19,075 nucleotides of DNA from an uncultured Chloroflexota bacterium (GCA_913020235.1 CAJWBT010000007.1:1-19075); one strand, 5' to 3'; positions 7,566 through 15,672 are shown, counted from the stretch's first letter. The notes: generated from the sequence alone by a model not told the origin. A program made the numbers and translations.

Positions 7566-10500
7566 CTAGACAGTTGGAGGCGGCTCTTGAGTGTCTTCCT
7601 CCCGGCCCGCAACAGGCGGCTCCTGATCGGCCTCTTGGTCGGCCATCAAGAGCTGGTCGCCCTGCTGGACGAGTTTTTCGTTCCGGACCATCTGGCGAAT
7701 GACGGTCTCAAGCTTGCTCCGCATCTCGGCGGTCACCCGACTAAACCCGAGGAGCCGCGCGGCGGCCACCGCAGCCTCGTCTTGGCCGATTCCGTATGAC
7801 CCGGTCACTACCCTGCCGATGGCCAGGGCAATCTCTTCGGGCGCGATGAGTTCCAGCTTGCGAGAGGGTGCCGGCAGCTTGCTGCGGTCCCGCAAAACCG
7901 GTTGCTCCATGGAGGCCCACCACAAAAACTCTCCTTCCCGGCGCACTTTCCCTGACTGGATAGCGTATCTCACACCCGCACTAATCGCCTGCTCGATGCG
8001 CGAGCCTACCTTGCGGACACCTGTTGCGTAGGTGATGCGCCTCGCAACTTCAATCGAGTGCACTGGGCTTTCTACCGAGACCACTTTAGAGACCCAGTCG
8101 CCAATAGATGGGGCCGGAAGCTCATGCAAACCCAGGGCAAAGATCGGTATTTGCAGTTGAGCTACCGTGTATTCTGGCGTGTCAATATCTGGGGCCACAG
8201 TGCCTGAGCCATCGTCCCGGTCTATCATCGGGGAAGTAGCCGGCGCGGGCTTCCCGTCCGTTGCGAGTGTTTTGGCTTTTGCAATGGCCTCCTCTACTCG
8301 CTTCAGTTGCCGGTCCGGGTGTTTGAACCAGTCCGTGCTCCAGATGCGGTGCATGCGCCAGCCCTTGTTTATGAGCACCTGCTCCCTCAGCCGGTCCCGA
8401 TCGCGGGCGGAGCGGGCGCTATGGTAGGTAGCCCCGTCGCACTCAATGCCGAGCAGGTACCTCCCGGGCTGGTCCGGGTCCACCACCGCCAGGTCGAGCC
8501 AATATCCGGCGGAGCCTATCTGGTGGCGTACGTCGTGGCCGAGCCTGGTCAGAGCCAGAGCCACCGCTTCCTCGAAAGGTGACTGTGATTCACCGTTGGA
8601 CTCGGCAGGGACATCGAGGACCCCGTCGCGGGCATAACTCAGGTACGTCTTGAGCACCCTTACGCCCCGCGCGCGGGTGCGGCCCAAGTCGATGTCGTCC
8701 GAGGTCAGGTTGGTGAACACCTCGCAGCGTTGCTTGGCCCGGGTAATCAGCACGTTCAGCCGGCGTTCCCCGCCGTCCCGGTTCAGCGGCCCAAAGTTCA
8801 TGTCGGCTTTTCCGTCGGCGTCGCGCCCATACCCGATGCTGATGAAGATGACGTCCCGCTCGTCGCCCTGCACTGTCTCAAGATTCTTGACGAAGAATGG
8901 CTCCGCAGGATGGGCCGTGAAGAAACCCTCGCAGGAAGGGTCCTGCCGCCGGAGTAGTTCGAGCTGGTCCTGAACCGCATGCATCTGAGCCGAGCTGAAG
9001 GCGGCCACGCCGAGGGTCAGGTCCGGGCGGTTCCGCGCGTGCTCCATCACGGCCCGGGCCACCTCTTCTGCTTCCTTCCGGTTTGCCCTGCTGCGCCCTC
9101 TGTCGTACACCGTGTCGGGAAGGTGGTGGTATCTCAGCCCCAGGTCCCGCCGGGCCGCGTCGGGGCTCGGGAAGACCACCAGGCTGTTGTCGTAGAACTC
9201 CTGGTTCGACACCGCGATCAGCGACTCGTGGCGGCTGCGGTAGTGCCACCGCAGCATCCGGTCGGGCGCACCCTGGGCGGCGAACAGGCCGAGCACGCTC
9301 TCGATGTCGGCGGTTGTGCTGTCGTCATCGTCGCCGCCCCCCTGGGCCATGGAGTCGAAGAAATTGGTGGGCGGTAGCTGCTTGCTGTCCCCGACCACCA
9401 CGGCCTGATCGGCGCGGAGAATAGCGCCGAAGGCGTCCACCGGCTTTACCTGGCTCGCTTCATCGAAGATGACAACGTCGAAGTTCAGGCTGCCCGGCGC
9501 GATGTAGGTAGCGATGGACAGGGGGCTCATCATGAACACGGGCTTGATTGCCTGGACCGCGTTGCCGGCCCGCTCCATCAGCCGGCGGATGGGCAGGTGC
9601 CGCCGCCGCAGCTCGAACTGGCGCCGCAGCACGCCGAGCTGCCCGCCCCCTTCTTGACGGGGGAGCCGGTCCCAGTGGGCGAGAGCCAGGCGGGCCCGGT
9701 TGTGTTGGAGCACCAGGGAATCCAGCTCGCGGAACCGTTGAAGAACCTGCCGGTGGCTGCTGCCGTCGAAGCCCGATAGTGCTTTCCGCTCCCGGAGCGC
9801 TTCCTCCAGTACGCTCTCAAACCACGCCTGCCGGAGGGTTTCCACCAGGTGGGTTGCGGCCTGCGGCCACGATTCGGCAACCGCCAGCATCGGGTCCAGG
9901 GCCTCGTTTCGACAGGTTTCCGCGATGCTATTGAAGCTCAAGATGTCGTGGACATCGTCGATCCTCTCGATCCAGAGGTTCAACGCTGCTTCCTGGGCAT
10001 CAAAGGGCTGGTCTTCCAACCCCGCACCGGCGCCGAAACGTCTGGCCACGTCCAGGTCCAGGACCTCGACGATGCGGCCGCAGTTCTGGGTGTGGACCTG
10101 CCCAGCGTCATCCACCTTCGCGAGGTACGGTTGAAGATCAACCTCCGATGGGGTTCCGGCCAGGAAATCGACGATCCCCTCCGGGATCTCGCCGTAGGCG
10201 ATGGCGCCGTACAGGTCCTGGACCCATCCCGCCAGGGTGGTCAGGGCCGGCCAGTCGGAGTCATCGCCCCGCCATTGCGACCCGAAAAGCCTCTCGCCCA
10301 GGGACTCATGCTGGCGCAGCACCGCTTGCAATCGCTGGGCCTCGTGCACCGCGTCCGCCAAGCGGACCTGGGCGTCGATCCCCTTGGGTAGCTCGGCACG
10401 GCAAAGGTTACCCAGCCTGGCCTTGGCCCTCCGGTATTCGCCGGATAGCATGCGCCAGACCTGGTGGCCTCTGGCCTCCAATGTCTGCCTGACGTCGCTC

Positions 10501-13013
10501 AGGTCCTGGCCCCACGCGTTGGGGACAAGCACCTGGCCGTACTCGTGGCGCAGCCCGGCCAGCGCCGAGCCTGCCGAGAGCAATTCGCCCAATTCTCCTC
10601 GCCCGGTCAGCCACTCCTGGGACCGGAGGTCGGCTCCCTGCAGGTCCGGCGCGTCCATGGCCCGCCGGGCAGCCAGGCAATAACGTTGGGCTTCCGTTGG
10701 GCCGGCCGCCTCGGGCAAGCCCATGGCGTCTGCCAGGCCGGCGATAGCGGCCCGCAGCTCGGCCAGTGACGGCTGGGCCATCGGGAGCAGTTCCCGTAGA
10801 CGGTCCTGCTCGGAGGGTAACAGCACCTTCAGGCGGCTTCCCCAGAAGGGATGGTCCTGGGGTACCCCCATGATGGAAAGCCTGGCTTGTAGCTCCCCTG
10901 CCAGATCCTCCTTGCGCCTGAAATCGGCGTCGCTCCACGACTGCATGGACGGAACATCCAGCTTGGGCAGGGCCGTGTCTTTGTTGGTCTGCCGCAGCAG
11001 GATCAGCTCCCCGTAGGCCCGGTAGGGGGTGACGCCGCTCTCTCCCAGGGGCGAGTTGACGGCGTCGCAGTAGGCGTTCAGACGCTGCCGTAGCTGGCCC
11101 AGGGTGTCCAGGTCTCTCTCGATTTGTCCCAGCCTAGGCCGGCCCAGCTCCAACGTCCTCTTGAGTTCGTCCAGAACGGCCTTTTTGGTGGTTTTGTGGC
11201 TGTGCAACTCCAGGCAGGCGTCTCCCAGGCCCACGTTGTCCAGCCGGCGCTTGACCACCTCCAGGGCCGCCATCTTCTCCGATACGAAGAGCGCGGTCCT
11301 GCCCTGTCCGATGGCTTCGGCGATCATGTTGGTGATGGTCTGGGACTTCCCCGTGCCCGGCGGGCCCTGGACCACCAGGTTGCGGCCGCTGGCGACATCG
11401 ACTATCGCCAGGGTCTGGGAGCCGTCGGCGTCCACTACGTGATGGACATCACTGGGGAAAAGGTACTGGTCCAGGTTTTCGTCGCCGCTGATAGCAGGCG
11501 GGGGCTCGGCAAATCCGTCGTCCAGCAGGGCGCCCATGATCGGGTGCTCGGTGGGCTTGGCGTCTTCCGGCCAGGTGTCAATATCCAGGTCCCGGTACAT
11601 CAAGAACTTGCTGAAAGAGAAGAAGCCCAGGACCACGCTGTTGCGGTCCACGGACCACGCGGGCAGGTCCGCTATGGACTCGGTGACCGCGTTGAGATAG
11701 CTCTCGATGTTCAGGTCATCCGGGTCCGGCAGGCCGGGCAGGGTGACCCCGAACTCGGACCGGGCCTTCTCCAGCAGGGAGAGGTTTTCGCCGGGGTCGT
11801 CGCCGGTGTGGCGCACCTGAAACCGGTGGCGGGCGCTGGAGCGGTCCAGCGCCACCGGGACCAGCACCAGGGGAGCGTGCCGCCTCTCCTGGCTGCTGTC
11901 CGATTCGTACCAGGCGAGCATTCCCAGGGCCAGGAACAGGGTGTTGACTCCCTGTTCCTGGATGAAGCTGTTGGCCAGGTGGTACGTGGACAGGAGGCGG
12001 GCTTGAAGCTCCGGGGAAGGCAGCTCGGTCTGCAATCGGGTGTCGGTGTGTCGTGCCGCCGGCTGGTCCGGGTCCTCGTCTTCGGCAGGCTGGCCAATCA
12101 GCTCGCCCTGCTCTTCCTCGGCGACCGGGAGAAAGGACATGGACCTCCCTTCCTCCACCAGGATTCGGTACGCCTGGGACGGCAGCTCGTCCACCACCTC
12201 CAGGCCCCTCGTGCGCAGCAGCCGGTAGTTGAGCAATGGGTTGCGCAGTCCCAGGTCGAGTAGCTCTCGCCGTGAGGCCTCCAGCCTGTCGCGGATGACC
12301 CTAGCGGTGCTGGTATGGGTACTCATTGCGTTCTCAACCTCCTTGCCCAGGGTGTCGAGGTGGCCTACCGGAGGGTCGTCGGCCAGAAAATCGACGATCC
12401 CTTGGGGGATTTTCCCGGCGCCGATTTCCCCGTAAAGCTCCTGGACCCACGTCGCAAGCCGGGAGAGGCCCGCCCAGTCGGACCCATCGCCCTGCCACCG
12501 GGGGCCGAACAGCCGTTGGCCCAGCGGCTCATGCGTTCGTATAACGGCCTGTTGCCGCCGGGCTTCCAGCACCGCGTCGACCAACTCGATGCGGGCGCCA
12601 CCGAGCCATCGGAAGCGGCCTCGGGCGAGACCCGCCGCCTCCCGCCGGGCGCGCCAATATTCGCGGGAAATCCACCGCCACCATTGCGGCTCCTTGGCGG
12701 CCAGGATTTGCCTGGTCTGAAGCAGGTCCCGGTCCCAGGCCTCGGGCTTGAGCGCCTGGCCGTGCCTGTCGTGAAGGCTGGACAGTCCGGAGCCGGCGGC
12801 CAGCAGAGCGCCTAGCTCCTCTCGGTGGGTCTCCCATTCCGGGGAGGCGAGCAGCGCTCCCAACAGGCCGGGCGATTCCATAGCCCGCCGTGCCGCGAGG
12901 CACACGGCTTCTCGCTCTGATTGGCCCCTCGGGGCCGTCAGCTTCAAGGCGTCTGCCAGGTCCCTGGCGGCGTCTTCCAGGGATTGTAAGGAAGATTGGT
13001 GAGTTTGTGCCAT
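7566..13013 (-). CDS. Giant SF1 helicase-nuclease (DUF4011 / helicase / MTES_1575 nuclease / DUF3320)
   Basis: This is a cytoplasmic DNA/RNA-processing protein of 1815 residues, probably for defence. Domain order: an extra N-terminal domain (1-229); DUF4011 (about 233-480, with RRELLDLGLRNPLLNYR at 248-264); an SF1 Upf1/Dna2-like helicase; a nuclease; DUF3320 (about 1635-1710). Helicase motifs are Walker A QGPPGTGKSQT (549-559), FDEASQVKP (1183-1191), GDSKQLPPT (1208-1216), LRWHYRSRHESL (1254-1265), VQGDERDVIFIS (1381-1392) and LNVLITRAKQR (1419-1429). A ~450-residue insertion separates motifs I and II. The nuclease has D1507 and IECDGATYH (E1524, D1526), then HRIWSTDWF (1555-1563), typical of MTES_1575/Vsr-like enzymes, and all key residues are present. 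ATG 13013 has GAGGG just upstream; an in-frame ATG at 13115 would add 34 residues. An internal ATG at 12326 is a strong alternative start. Similar architectures occur in defence islands; the exact substrate is unknown. Confidence 0.9.
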   Translation of the reverse strand: MAQTHQSSLQSLEDAARDLADALKLTAPRGQSEREAVCLAARRAMESPGLLGALLASPEWETHREELGALLAAGSGLSSLHDRHGQALKPEAWDRDLLQTRQILAAKEPQWWRWISREYWRARREAAGLARGRFRWLGGARIELVDAVLEARRQQAVIRTHEPLGQRLFGPRWQGDGSDWAGLSRLATWVQELYGEIGAGKIPQGIVDFLADDPPVGHLDTLGKEVENAMSTHTSTARVIRDRLEASRRELLDLGLRNPLLNYRLLRTRGLEVVDELPSQAYRILVEEGRSMSFLPVAEEEQGELIGQPAEDEDPDQPAARHTDTRLQTELPSPELQARLLSTYHLANSFIQEQGVNTLFLALGMLAWYESDSSQERRHAPLVLVPVALDRSSARHRFQVRHTGDDPGENLSLLEKARSEFGVTLPGLPDPDDLNIESYLNAVTESIADLPAWSVDRNSVVLGFFSFSKFLMYRDLDIDTWPEDAKPTEHPIMGALLDDGFAEPPPAISGDENLDQYLFPSDVHHVVDADGSQTLAIVDVASGRNLVVQGPPGTGKSQTITNMIAEAIGQGRTALFVSEKMAALEVVKRRLDNVGLGDACLELHSHKTTKKAVLDELKRTLELGRPRLGQIERDLDTLGQLRQRLNAYCDAVNSPLGESGVTPYRAYGELILLRQTNKDTALPKLDVPSMQSWSDADFRRKEDLAGELQARLSIMGVPQDHPFWGSRLKVLLPSEQDRLRELLPMAQPSLAELRAAIAGLADAMGLPEAAGPTEAQRYCLAARRAMDAPDLQGADLRSQEWLTGRGELGELLSAGSALAGLRHEYGQVLVPNAWGQDLSDVRQTLEARGHQVWRMLSGEYRRAKARLGNLCRAELPKGIDAQVRLADAVHEAQRLQAVLRQHESLGERLFGSQWRGDDSDWPALTTLAGWVQDLYGAIAYGEIPEGIVDFLAGTPSEVDLQPYLAKVDDAGQVHTQNCGRIVEVLDLDVARRFGAGAGLEDQPFDAQEAALNLWIERIDDVHDILSFNSIAETCRNEALDPMLAVAESWPQAATHLVETLRQAWFESVLEEALRERKALSGFDGSSHRQVLQRFRELDSLVLQHNRARLALAHWDRLPRQEGGGQLGVLRRQFELRRRHLPIRRLMERAGNAVQAIKPVFMMSPLSIATYIAPGSLNFDVVIFDEASQVKPVDAFGAILRADQAVVVGDSKQLPPTNFFDSMAQGGGDDDDSTTADIESVLGLFAAQGAPDRMLRWHYRSRHESLIAVSNQEFYDNSLVVFPSPDAARRDLGLRYHHLPDTVYDRGRSRANRKEAEEVARAVMEHARNRPDLTLGVAAFSSAQMHAVQDQLELLRRQDPSCEGFFTAHPAEPFFVKNLETVQGDERDVIFISIGYGRDADGKADMNFGPLNRDGGERRLNVLITRAKQRCEVFTNLTSDDIDLGRTRARGVRVLKTYLSYARDGVLDVPAESNGESQSPFEEAVALALTRLGHDVRHQIGSAGYWLDLAVVDPDQPGRYLLGIECDGATYHSARSARDRDRLREQVLINKGWRMHRIWSTDWFKHPDRQLKRVEEAIAKAKTLATDGKPAPATSPMIDRDDGSGTVAPDIDTPEYTVAQLQIPIFALGLHELPAPSIGDWVSKVVSVESPVHSIEVARRITYATGVRKVGSRIEQAISAGVRYAIQSGKVRREGEFLWWASMEQPVLRDRSKLPAPSRKLELIAPEEIALAIGRVVTGSYGIGQDEAAVAAARLLGFSRVTAEMRSKLETVIRQMVRNEKLVQQGDQLLMADQEADQEPPVAGREEDTQEPPPTV
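10158..10766 (-). repeat. Internal duplicated domain, copy B (inside the helicase)
   Basis: This segment encodes residues 750-952 of the helicase-nuclease, part of the insertion between helicase motifs I and II. It shares with copy A the strings CLAARRAM, HExLGxRLFG, GDxSDW and GIVDFLA in the same order and spacing. In the block 885-952 versus 144-211, 45 of 68 residues are identical by eye. It is the resident copy, since this insertion belongs to the helicase architecture. Confidence 0.85.
12324..12344 (-). promoter_or_regulatory. Internal ribosome binding site and start codon inside the helicase gene
   Basis: On the minus strand AAGGAGGT (12344-12337) precedes an in-frame ATG (12326-12324) by 10 bases, a better Shine-Dalgarno match than at the annotated start. 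The protein from this ATG begins MSTHTSTARVIRDRLEASRR, which is where DUF4011 proteins normally begin, and would be 1586 residues long. It may be the ancestral start and may still be used. Confidence 0.55.
12381..12989 (-). repeat. Internal duplicated domain, copy A (N-terminal extension)
   Basis: This segment encodes residues 9-211, placed before DUF4011, and aligns along its length with copy B. Similarity is visible at the DNA level too: CCAGAAAATCGACGATCCCT here versus CCAGGAAATCGACGATCCCC in copy B, 18 of 20 matching. The similarity ends shortly before an internal ATG that begins the canonical DUF4011 N-terminus. The divergence indicates an old duplication rather than an assembly artefact. 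Confidence 0.85.
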
Positions 13014-13194
13014 CAGTCCCTCGAGACACCCTCCCCCCGGACCGAAGACCCGGTCTCGTGTCGGCCTCACCGCCACGCTCAAAACGGGCCAAAGATAACG
13101 GTACCACAGCGGCACATTTTCGGCCAGGTGGAGGCAAGGGAGGCGGGGGCCTTATCATGCACTCTTCAAAGTAATAGCGGCCTCGGGAGCATGT

Positions 13195-13274
13195 CCTCAC
13201 CCAGCCCAGGCTGCGCCAGGGCATCCCTCTCCCAATGGGAGATGGAATGAGGGTGAAGGCATGAGGGTGAGGGC
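13195..13274. repeat. Intergenic palindromic repeat with 14-bp tandem duplication
   Basis: CCTCACCC (13195-13202) pairs with GGGTGAGG (13265-13272). Inside, TCTCCCA (13228-13234) pairs with TGGGAGA (13236-13242). The right side holds a tandem repeat, ATGAGGGTGAAGGC (13247-13260) then ATGAGGGTGAGGGC (13261-13274), with one mismatch. It resembles dispersed CCCTCTCCC...GGGAG...GGGTGAGGG repeats of Chloroflexota genomes. It lies in the 364-base gap between the divergent helicase and mobA genes. Apart from it and the mobA promoter I see nothing else in that gap. Confidence 0.55.
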
Positions 13275-13307
13275 GGCAGAAGGGCGGCGGGTGATCTCCA
13301 CAGCGGC

Positions 13308-13336
13308 TTGGGGCGAACGGGTGCCCGTGATATACT
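13308..13336 (+). promoter_or_regulatory. Predicted promoter of mobA
   Basis: TTGGGG (13308-13313) and TATACT (13331-13336) are spaced by 17 bases, which would start transcription near 13343, about 35 bases before ATG 13378. This supports the shorter mobA reading frame, because an ATG at 13261 would lie upstream of the promoter and inside the palindromic repeat. Confidence 0.45.
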
Positions 13337-13377
13337 TTTCTCAGCCCGGCCGCGCATACCTGTTTGACGACGAGACG

Positions 13378-14004
13378 ATGCAAGAACACCCCGGCAGTTT
13401 TTACGCTTCCGGTATTGTCTTAGCTGGGGGCCGAAGCCTGCGCCTGGGCCGTGACAAGGCGTTGGAGATCATTGGCGGCCGGCCGCTGGTCCGCCGGGTC
13501 ATCGACCGGATCTCCCAAGTAACCGAGGAAATAGTGGTGGTGGTGGCGGAGCAGTCCCAGGCCGACGCGTTGCCGCTGGAAGAAGGGCACCGGGTCGCCC
13601 TGGACCGCTACCCGGGCGGGGGAGCCCTGGGGGGTATTTTTACCGGCCTGGCGGCGGCCCAACACCAGTGGGGCATCGCCGTCGCCTGCGATATGCCCTT
13701 TCTCAACCTCGACTTGCTGCGCCGTATGCTTTGCCTTCGGCAGGGAGCCGACGCCGTTGTTCCAGTGTTGAGGGGGTGGCCCGAGCCGACCCACGCGATA
13801 TACTCCAAGACCTGTTTGCCCTTCATGGAACAACGGCTTATGGCCGGCGACCCGAAAGTCTCCAGGTTCTTTGACAAGGTGCGGGTCGCCTACCTCCCCG
13901 AGGAAGAGATCGCCGCCGTGGACCCGGACTTTCTAAGCTTTTTCAACGTCAACACCGCCAAAGACCTGGCCAGGGCCCGCGAGGTGGAGGCCCGGGGCCG
14001 GTAG
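13378..14004 (+). CDS. mobA: Molybdenum cofactor guanylyltransferase MobA
   Basis: MobA attaches GMP to molybdopterin to give the MGD cofactor of DMSO-reductase-family enzymes such as formate dehydrogenase. The product from ATG 13378 has 208 residues, close to family length. It shows the nucleotide-binding LAGGRSLRLGRDKA (15-28), GGALGGIFTGL (81-91), the metal-binding ACDMPFLN (103-110, D105) and the typical C-terminal FFNVNTAKDL (188-197). The frame is open back to 13261, but the added 39 residues match nothing in the family and derive from repeat and promoter sequence. The ribosome site before 13378 is weak. The formate dehydrogenase about 2 kb downstream is a plausible client. A MobA-like sugar-phosphate or CoxC/MocA nucleotidyltransferase is possible but less likely. 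Confidence 0.88.
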   Translation: MQEHPGSFYASGIVLAGGRSLRLGRDKALEIIGGRPLVRRVIDRISQVTEEIVVVVAEQSQADALPLEEGHRVALDRYPGGGALGGIFTGLAAAQHQWGIAVACDMPFLNLDLLRRMLCLRQGADAVVPVLRGWPEPTHAIYSKTCLPFMEQRLMAGDPKVSRFFDKVRVAYLPEEEIAAVDPDFLSFFNVNTAKDLARAREVEARGR

Positions 14005-14127
14005 CGATTGCGTAGCCGGATGACGGACAACCCCGGAAACAGCGCGGTGCCCATGTTCTGGGGACGAGCTAGCAAGTTGGCTGGGTCGTGTTGAAGTTGT
14101 AAGAGCGGGCATGAAGGGTGACAAATT

Positions 14128-14718
14128 ATGCCGTCAGTGAGCTTGAGCAATACAATCTACCAGCGCCTGGGACAACTGCGGCCCCAACGCGGGGATAGCT
14201 TTTCAGAGGTAGTCGGTTCCATGTTGGACGAACTGATAGGCAAGAGGTACGATGTTGTTCATACGAAAGATACAGGACTGGTGGGTGCTCTAGGTGAATC
14301 GATTGCGTGGCAGTACCTATTCGAACGAGGAATAGTAGCGTTCGAACTTGGCGCTGGCCGCCCTTCATTCAAGCCCCTTGACACTTTGATTCATCTGGAA
14401 GATGGTCTGACGGAGGAGCAACTCAGTTTCTTGGGGCATGCTAGGGAACACCTGTCTTGGGATTTCGTAGGATATTCTAGACAAGACTTGGCTAGGTATT
14501 CCATGGGACCTAGGGGCACCCGGGCTTGCTTAATTGAAGTGAAGACAAGTCGCCCGGGGAAACGTGTTGACGGTTTTCGCCCTAAAGACCGTACAGGAAT
14601 GGCTCCTGAGGACTTACGAGCGGCCAGTCGGCTAGGGTTTACGATGCTCTTAGTTACCGTCGAGCTGACCGACGACTGGCAGGCTATAGTCACGGATCAG
14701 GAAATACTTGCTGACTAG
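14128..14718 (+). CDS. Antitoxin-like N-terminus fused to a PD-(D/E)XK nuclease-like domain
   Basis: I do not recognise this as a named family. Residues 1-38 (PSVSLSNTIYQRLGQLRP then SFSEVVGSMLDELIG) look like the short DNA-binding domain of VapB/AF1084-type antitoxins. The rest has the signature order of a PD-(D/E)XK nuclease of the YraN/Hjc kind: a helix with GALGESIAWQYLFERG (53-68, E57), then WDFVGYS (D112) and CLIEVKTS (134-141, E137 and K139), so catalytic candidates are present. It could be an orphan restriction-like or DNA-repair nuclease, or a regulator that cuts (inference). AAGGGTG lies 7 bases before the ATG. Its base composition is visibly more AT-rich than that of mobA or the fdh operon, which suggests acquisition. 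It stands 162 bases ahead of a VapBC pair. Confidence 0.7.
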   Translation: MPSVSLSNTIYQRLGQLRPQRGDSFSEVVGSMLDELIGKRYDVVHTKDTGLVGALGESIAWQYLFERGIVAFELGAGRPSFKPLDTLIHLEDGLTEEQLSFLGHAREHLSWDFVGYSRQDLARYSMGPRGTRACLIEVKTSRPGKRVDGFRPKDRTGMAPEDLRAASRLGFTMLLVTVELTDDWQAIVTDQEILAD

Positions 14719-14880
14719 CTTCAGATAGAAGTCGAGATCCTATTGGACCGGGAGAACTGGGGCGGTGCTCATCACCCTCACCATCAGCAACCAGCTCTTG
14801 ATCGTGTTCGCCGCCGCCGCCGGTCCCGGCCGCCGCTAGCGCTTCAACACGCTAACATAGGAACAGCTTTGCGGAGGTGA

Positions 14881-15129
14881 ATGTGTACCGTGGCTAAAGA
14901 AATTCGCGCCAGGTTTTCCAGAGGAGTAATAGAACCTCTGGAGAAAGTGGATTTGGAAGAAGGTGTGGAGATCCTCATCACCATTTCGGAACGGGCCAGA
15001 GGAAAGGGAGTCCGGGAAGCCTTGCATGCTTCTGCTGGCGGGTGGAAGGGCCTGGTTGACGCGGAAAAGCTCAAAAAGGATATCTACGCTGACCGGCTCA
15101 TCAACAGCCGACCCGAAGCCAGGCTATGA
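14881..15129 (+). CDS. vapB: VapB-type antitoxin, DUF104 (AF2212-like) family
   Basis: The 82-residue product starts with AKEIRARFSRGVIEPLEKVDLEEGVEILITI (residues 5-35), the typical DUF104/AF2212-like antitoxin core. A charged C-terminus follows that would wrap around and inhibit the PIN toxin. GGAGG (14873-14877) lies only 3 bases before ATG 14881. An in-frame GTG at 14890, 12 bases away, is an alternative that would begin at the family-typical VAKEI. The stop overlaps the vapC start as ATGA. As in other such modules, the complex probably represses its own promoter, but no clear operator was found. Confidence 0.85.
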   Translation: MCTVAKEIRARFSRGVIEPLEKVDLEEGVEILITISERARGKGVREALHASAGGWKGLVDAEKLKKDIYADRLINSRPEARL

Positions 15130-15521
15130 AATACCTTGTAGATACGGATTGGGTCATCAACCATCTAAGAGGGGTTGAACCGATTACCAGAAAGCTGGAT
15201 GACCTGAGCCCAGAAGGCTTGGCTTTGAGCATCATCTCCCTGGCTGAACTCTACGAAGGCGTTTACTACTCCCGCAACCCGGTCCGAAGCGAGGAAGTCT
15301 TGAAGCGATTCTTGGACTCAGAGCTTACTATTCTCGGCATTGATGAGGAGACTTGCCAGGTGTTTGGTAGAGAGCGAGGCCGGTTGCGGCAAGAAGGCAG
15401 AAGTATAGGGGACATGGACCTTTTCATTGGTGCCACGTGCCGCCGCCACAACCTTACCCTGCTTACCAACAACCGACGGCATTTTGAGCAGGTGCATGGG
15501 CTGGACATCGTTTCCGCATGA
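15126..15521 (+). CDS. vapC: VapC-type PIN-domain ribonuclease toxin
   Basis: VapC toxins are Mg2+-dependent RNases that cut tRNA or rRNA when freed from VapB. The 131 residues fit the family length and carry the acidic PIN quartet: D6 in YLVDTDWVI, E41 in SLAELYEGV, D96 and D98 in IGDMDLFIGATCRRHNLTLLTNN, with the conserved N115 near the end. All catalytic residues are intact, so the toxin is predicted active. ATG 15126 overlaps the antitoxin stop by 4 bases, indicating translational coupling. Confidence 0.93.
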   Translation: MKYLVDTDWVINHLRGVEPITRKLDDLSPEGLALSIISLAELYEGVYYSRNPVRSEEVLKRFLDSELTILGIDEETCQVFGRERGRLRQEGRSIGDMDLFIGATCRRHNLTLLTNNRRHFEQVHGLDIVSA

Positions 15522-15672
15522 TACCGTCCAATCTGGAAACAGCCTACCTGGGCTCCCAACGTGACCTGTCACCGCCGTCTTCAATAACCACTCCATTGGC
15601 GCGGCTTACAGCGCCAGGGGCCTGCCCTGGCCGTCATTCCTAGCACAAACCCGGCAACATGGAGCGCACAAA

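Noticed and set aside
11124..12263. 379-codon open frame on the plus strand opposite the helicase
   Set aside because: It is the antisense shadow of the DUF4011/Walker A region. Its composition is typical of a mirrored high-GC gene and no domain is visible.
13014..13115. Longer helicase start at ATG 13115
   Set aside because: The added 34 residues have no family resemblance, and ATG 13013 has GAGGG just upstream. It cannot be excluded.
13261..13377. N-terminal extension of mobA starting at ATG 13261
   Set aside because: The extra 39 codons begin inside the tandem repeat, precede the likely promoter (13308-13336) and do not resemble MobA. ATG 13378 is preferred.
14719..14880. Possible small peptide or gene remnant (GTG near 14765 to TAG, with a hydrophobic Ala-rich end) before vapB
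   Set aside because: It is about 25 codons, has no clear ribosome site and no recognisable family. The GCC run could be chance in high-GC DNA.
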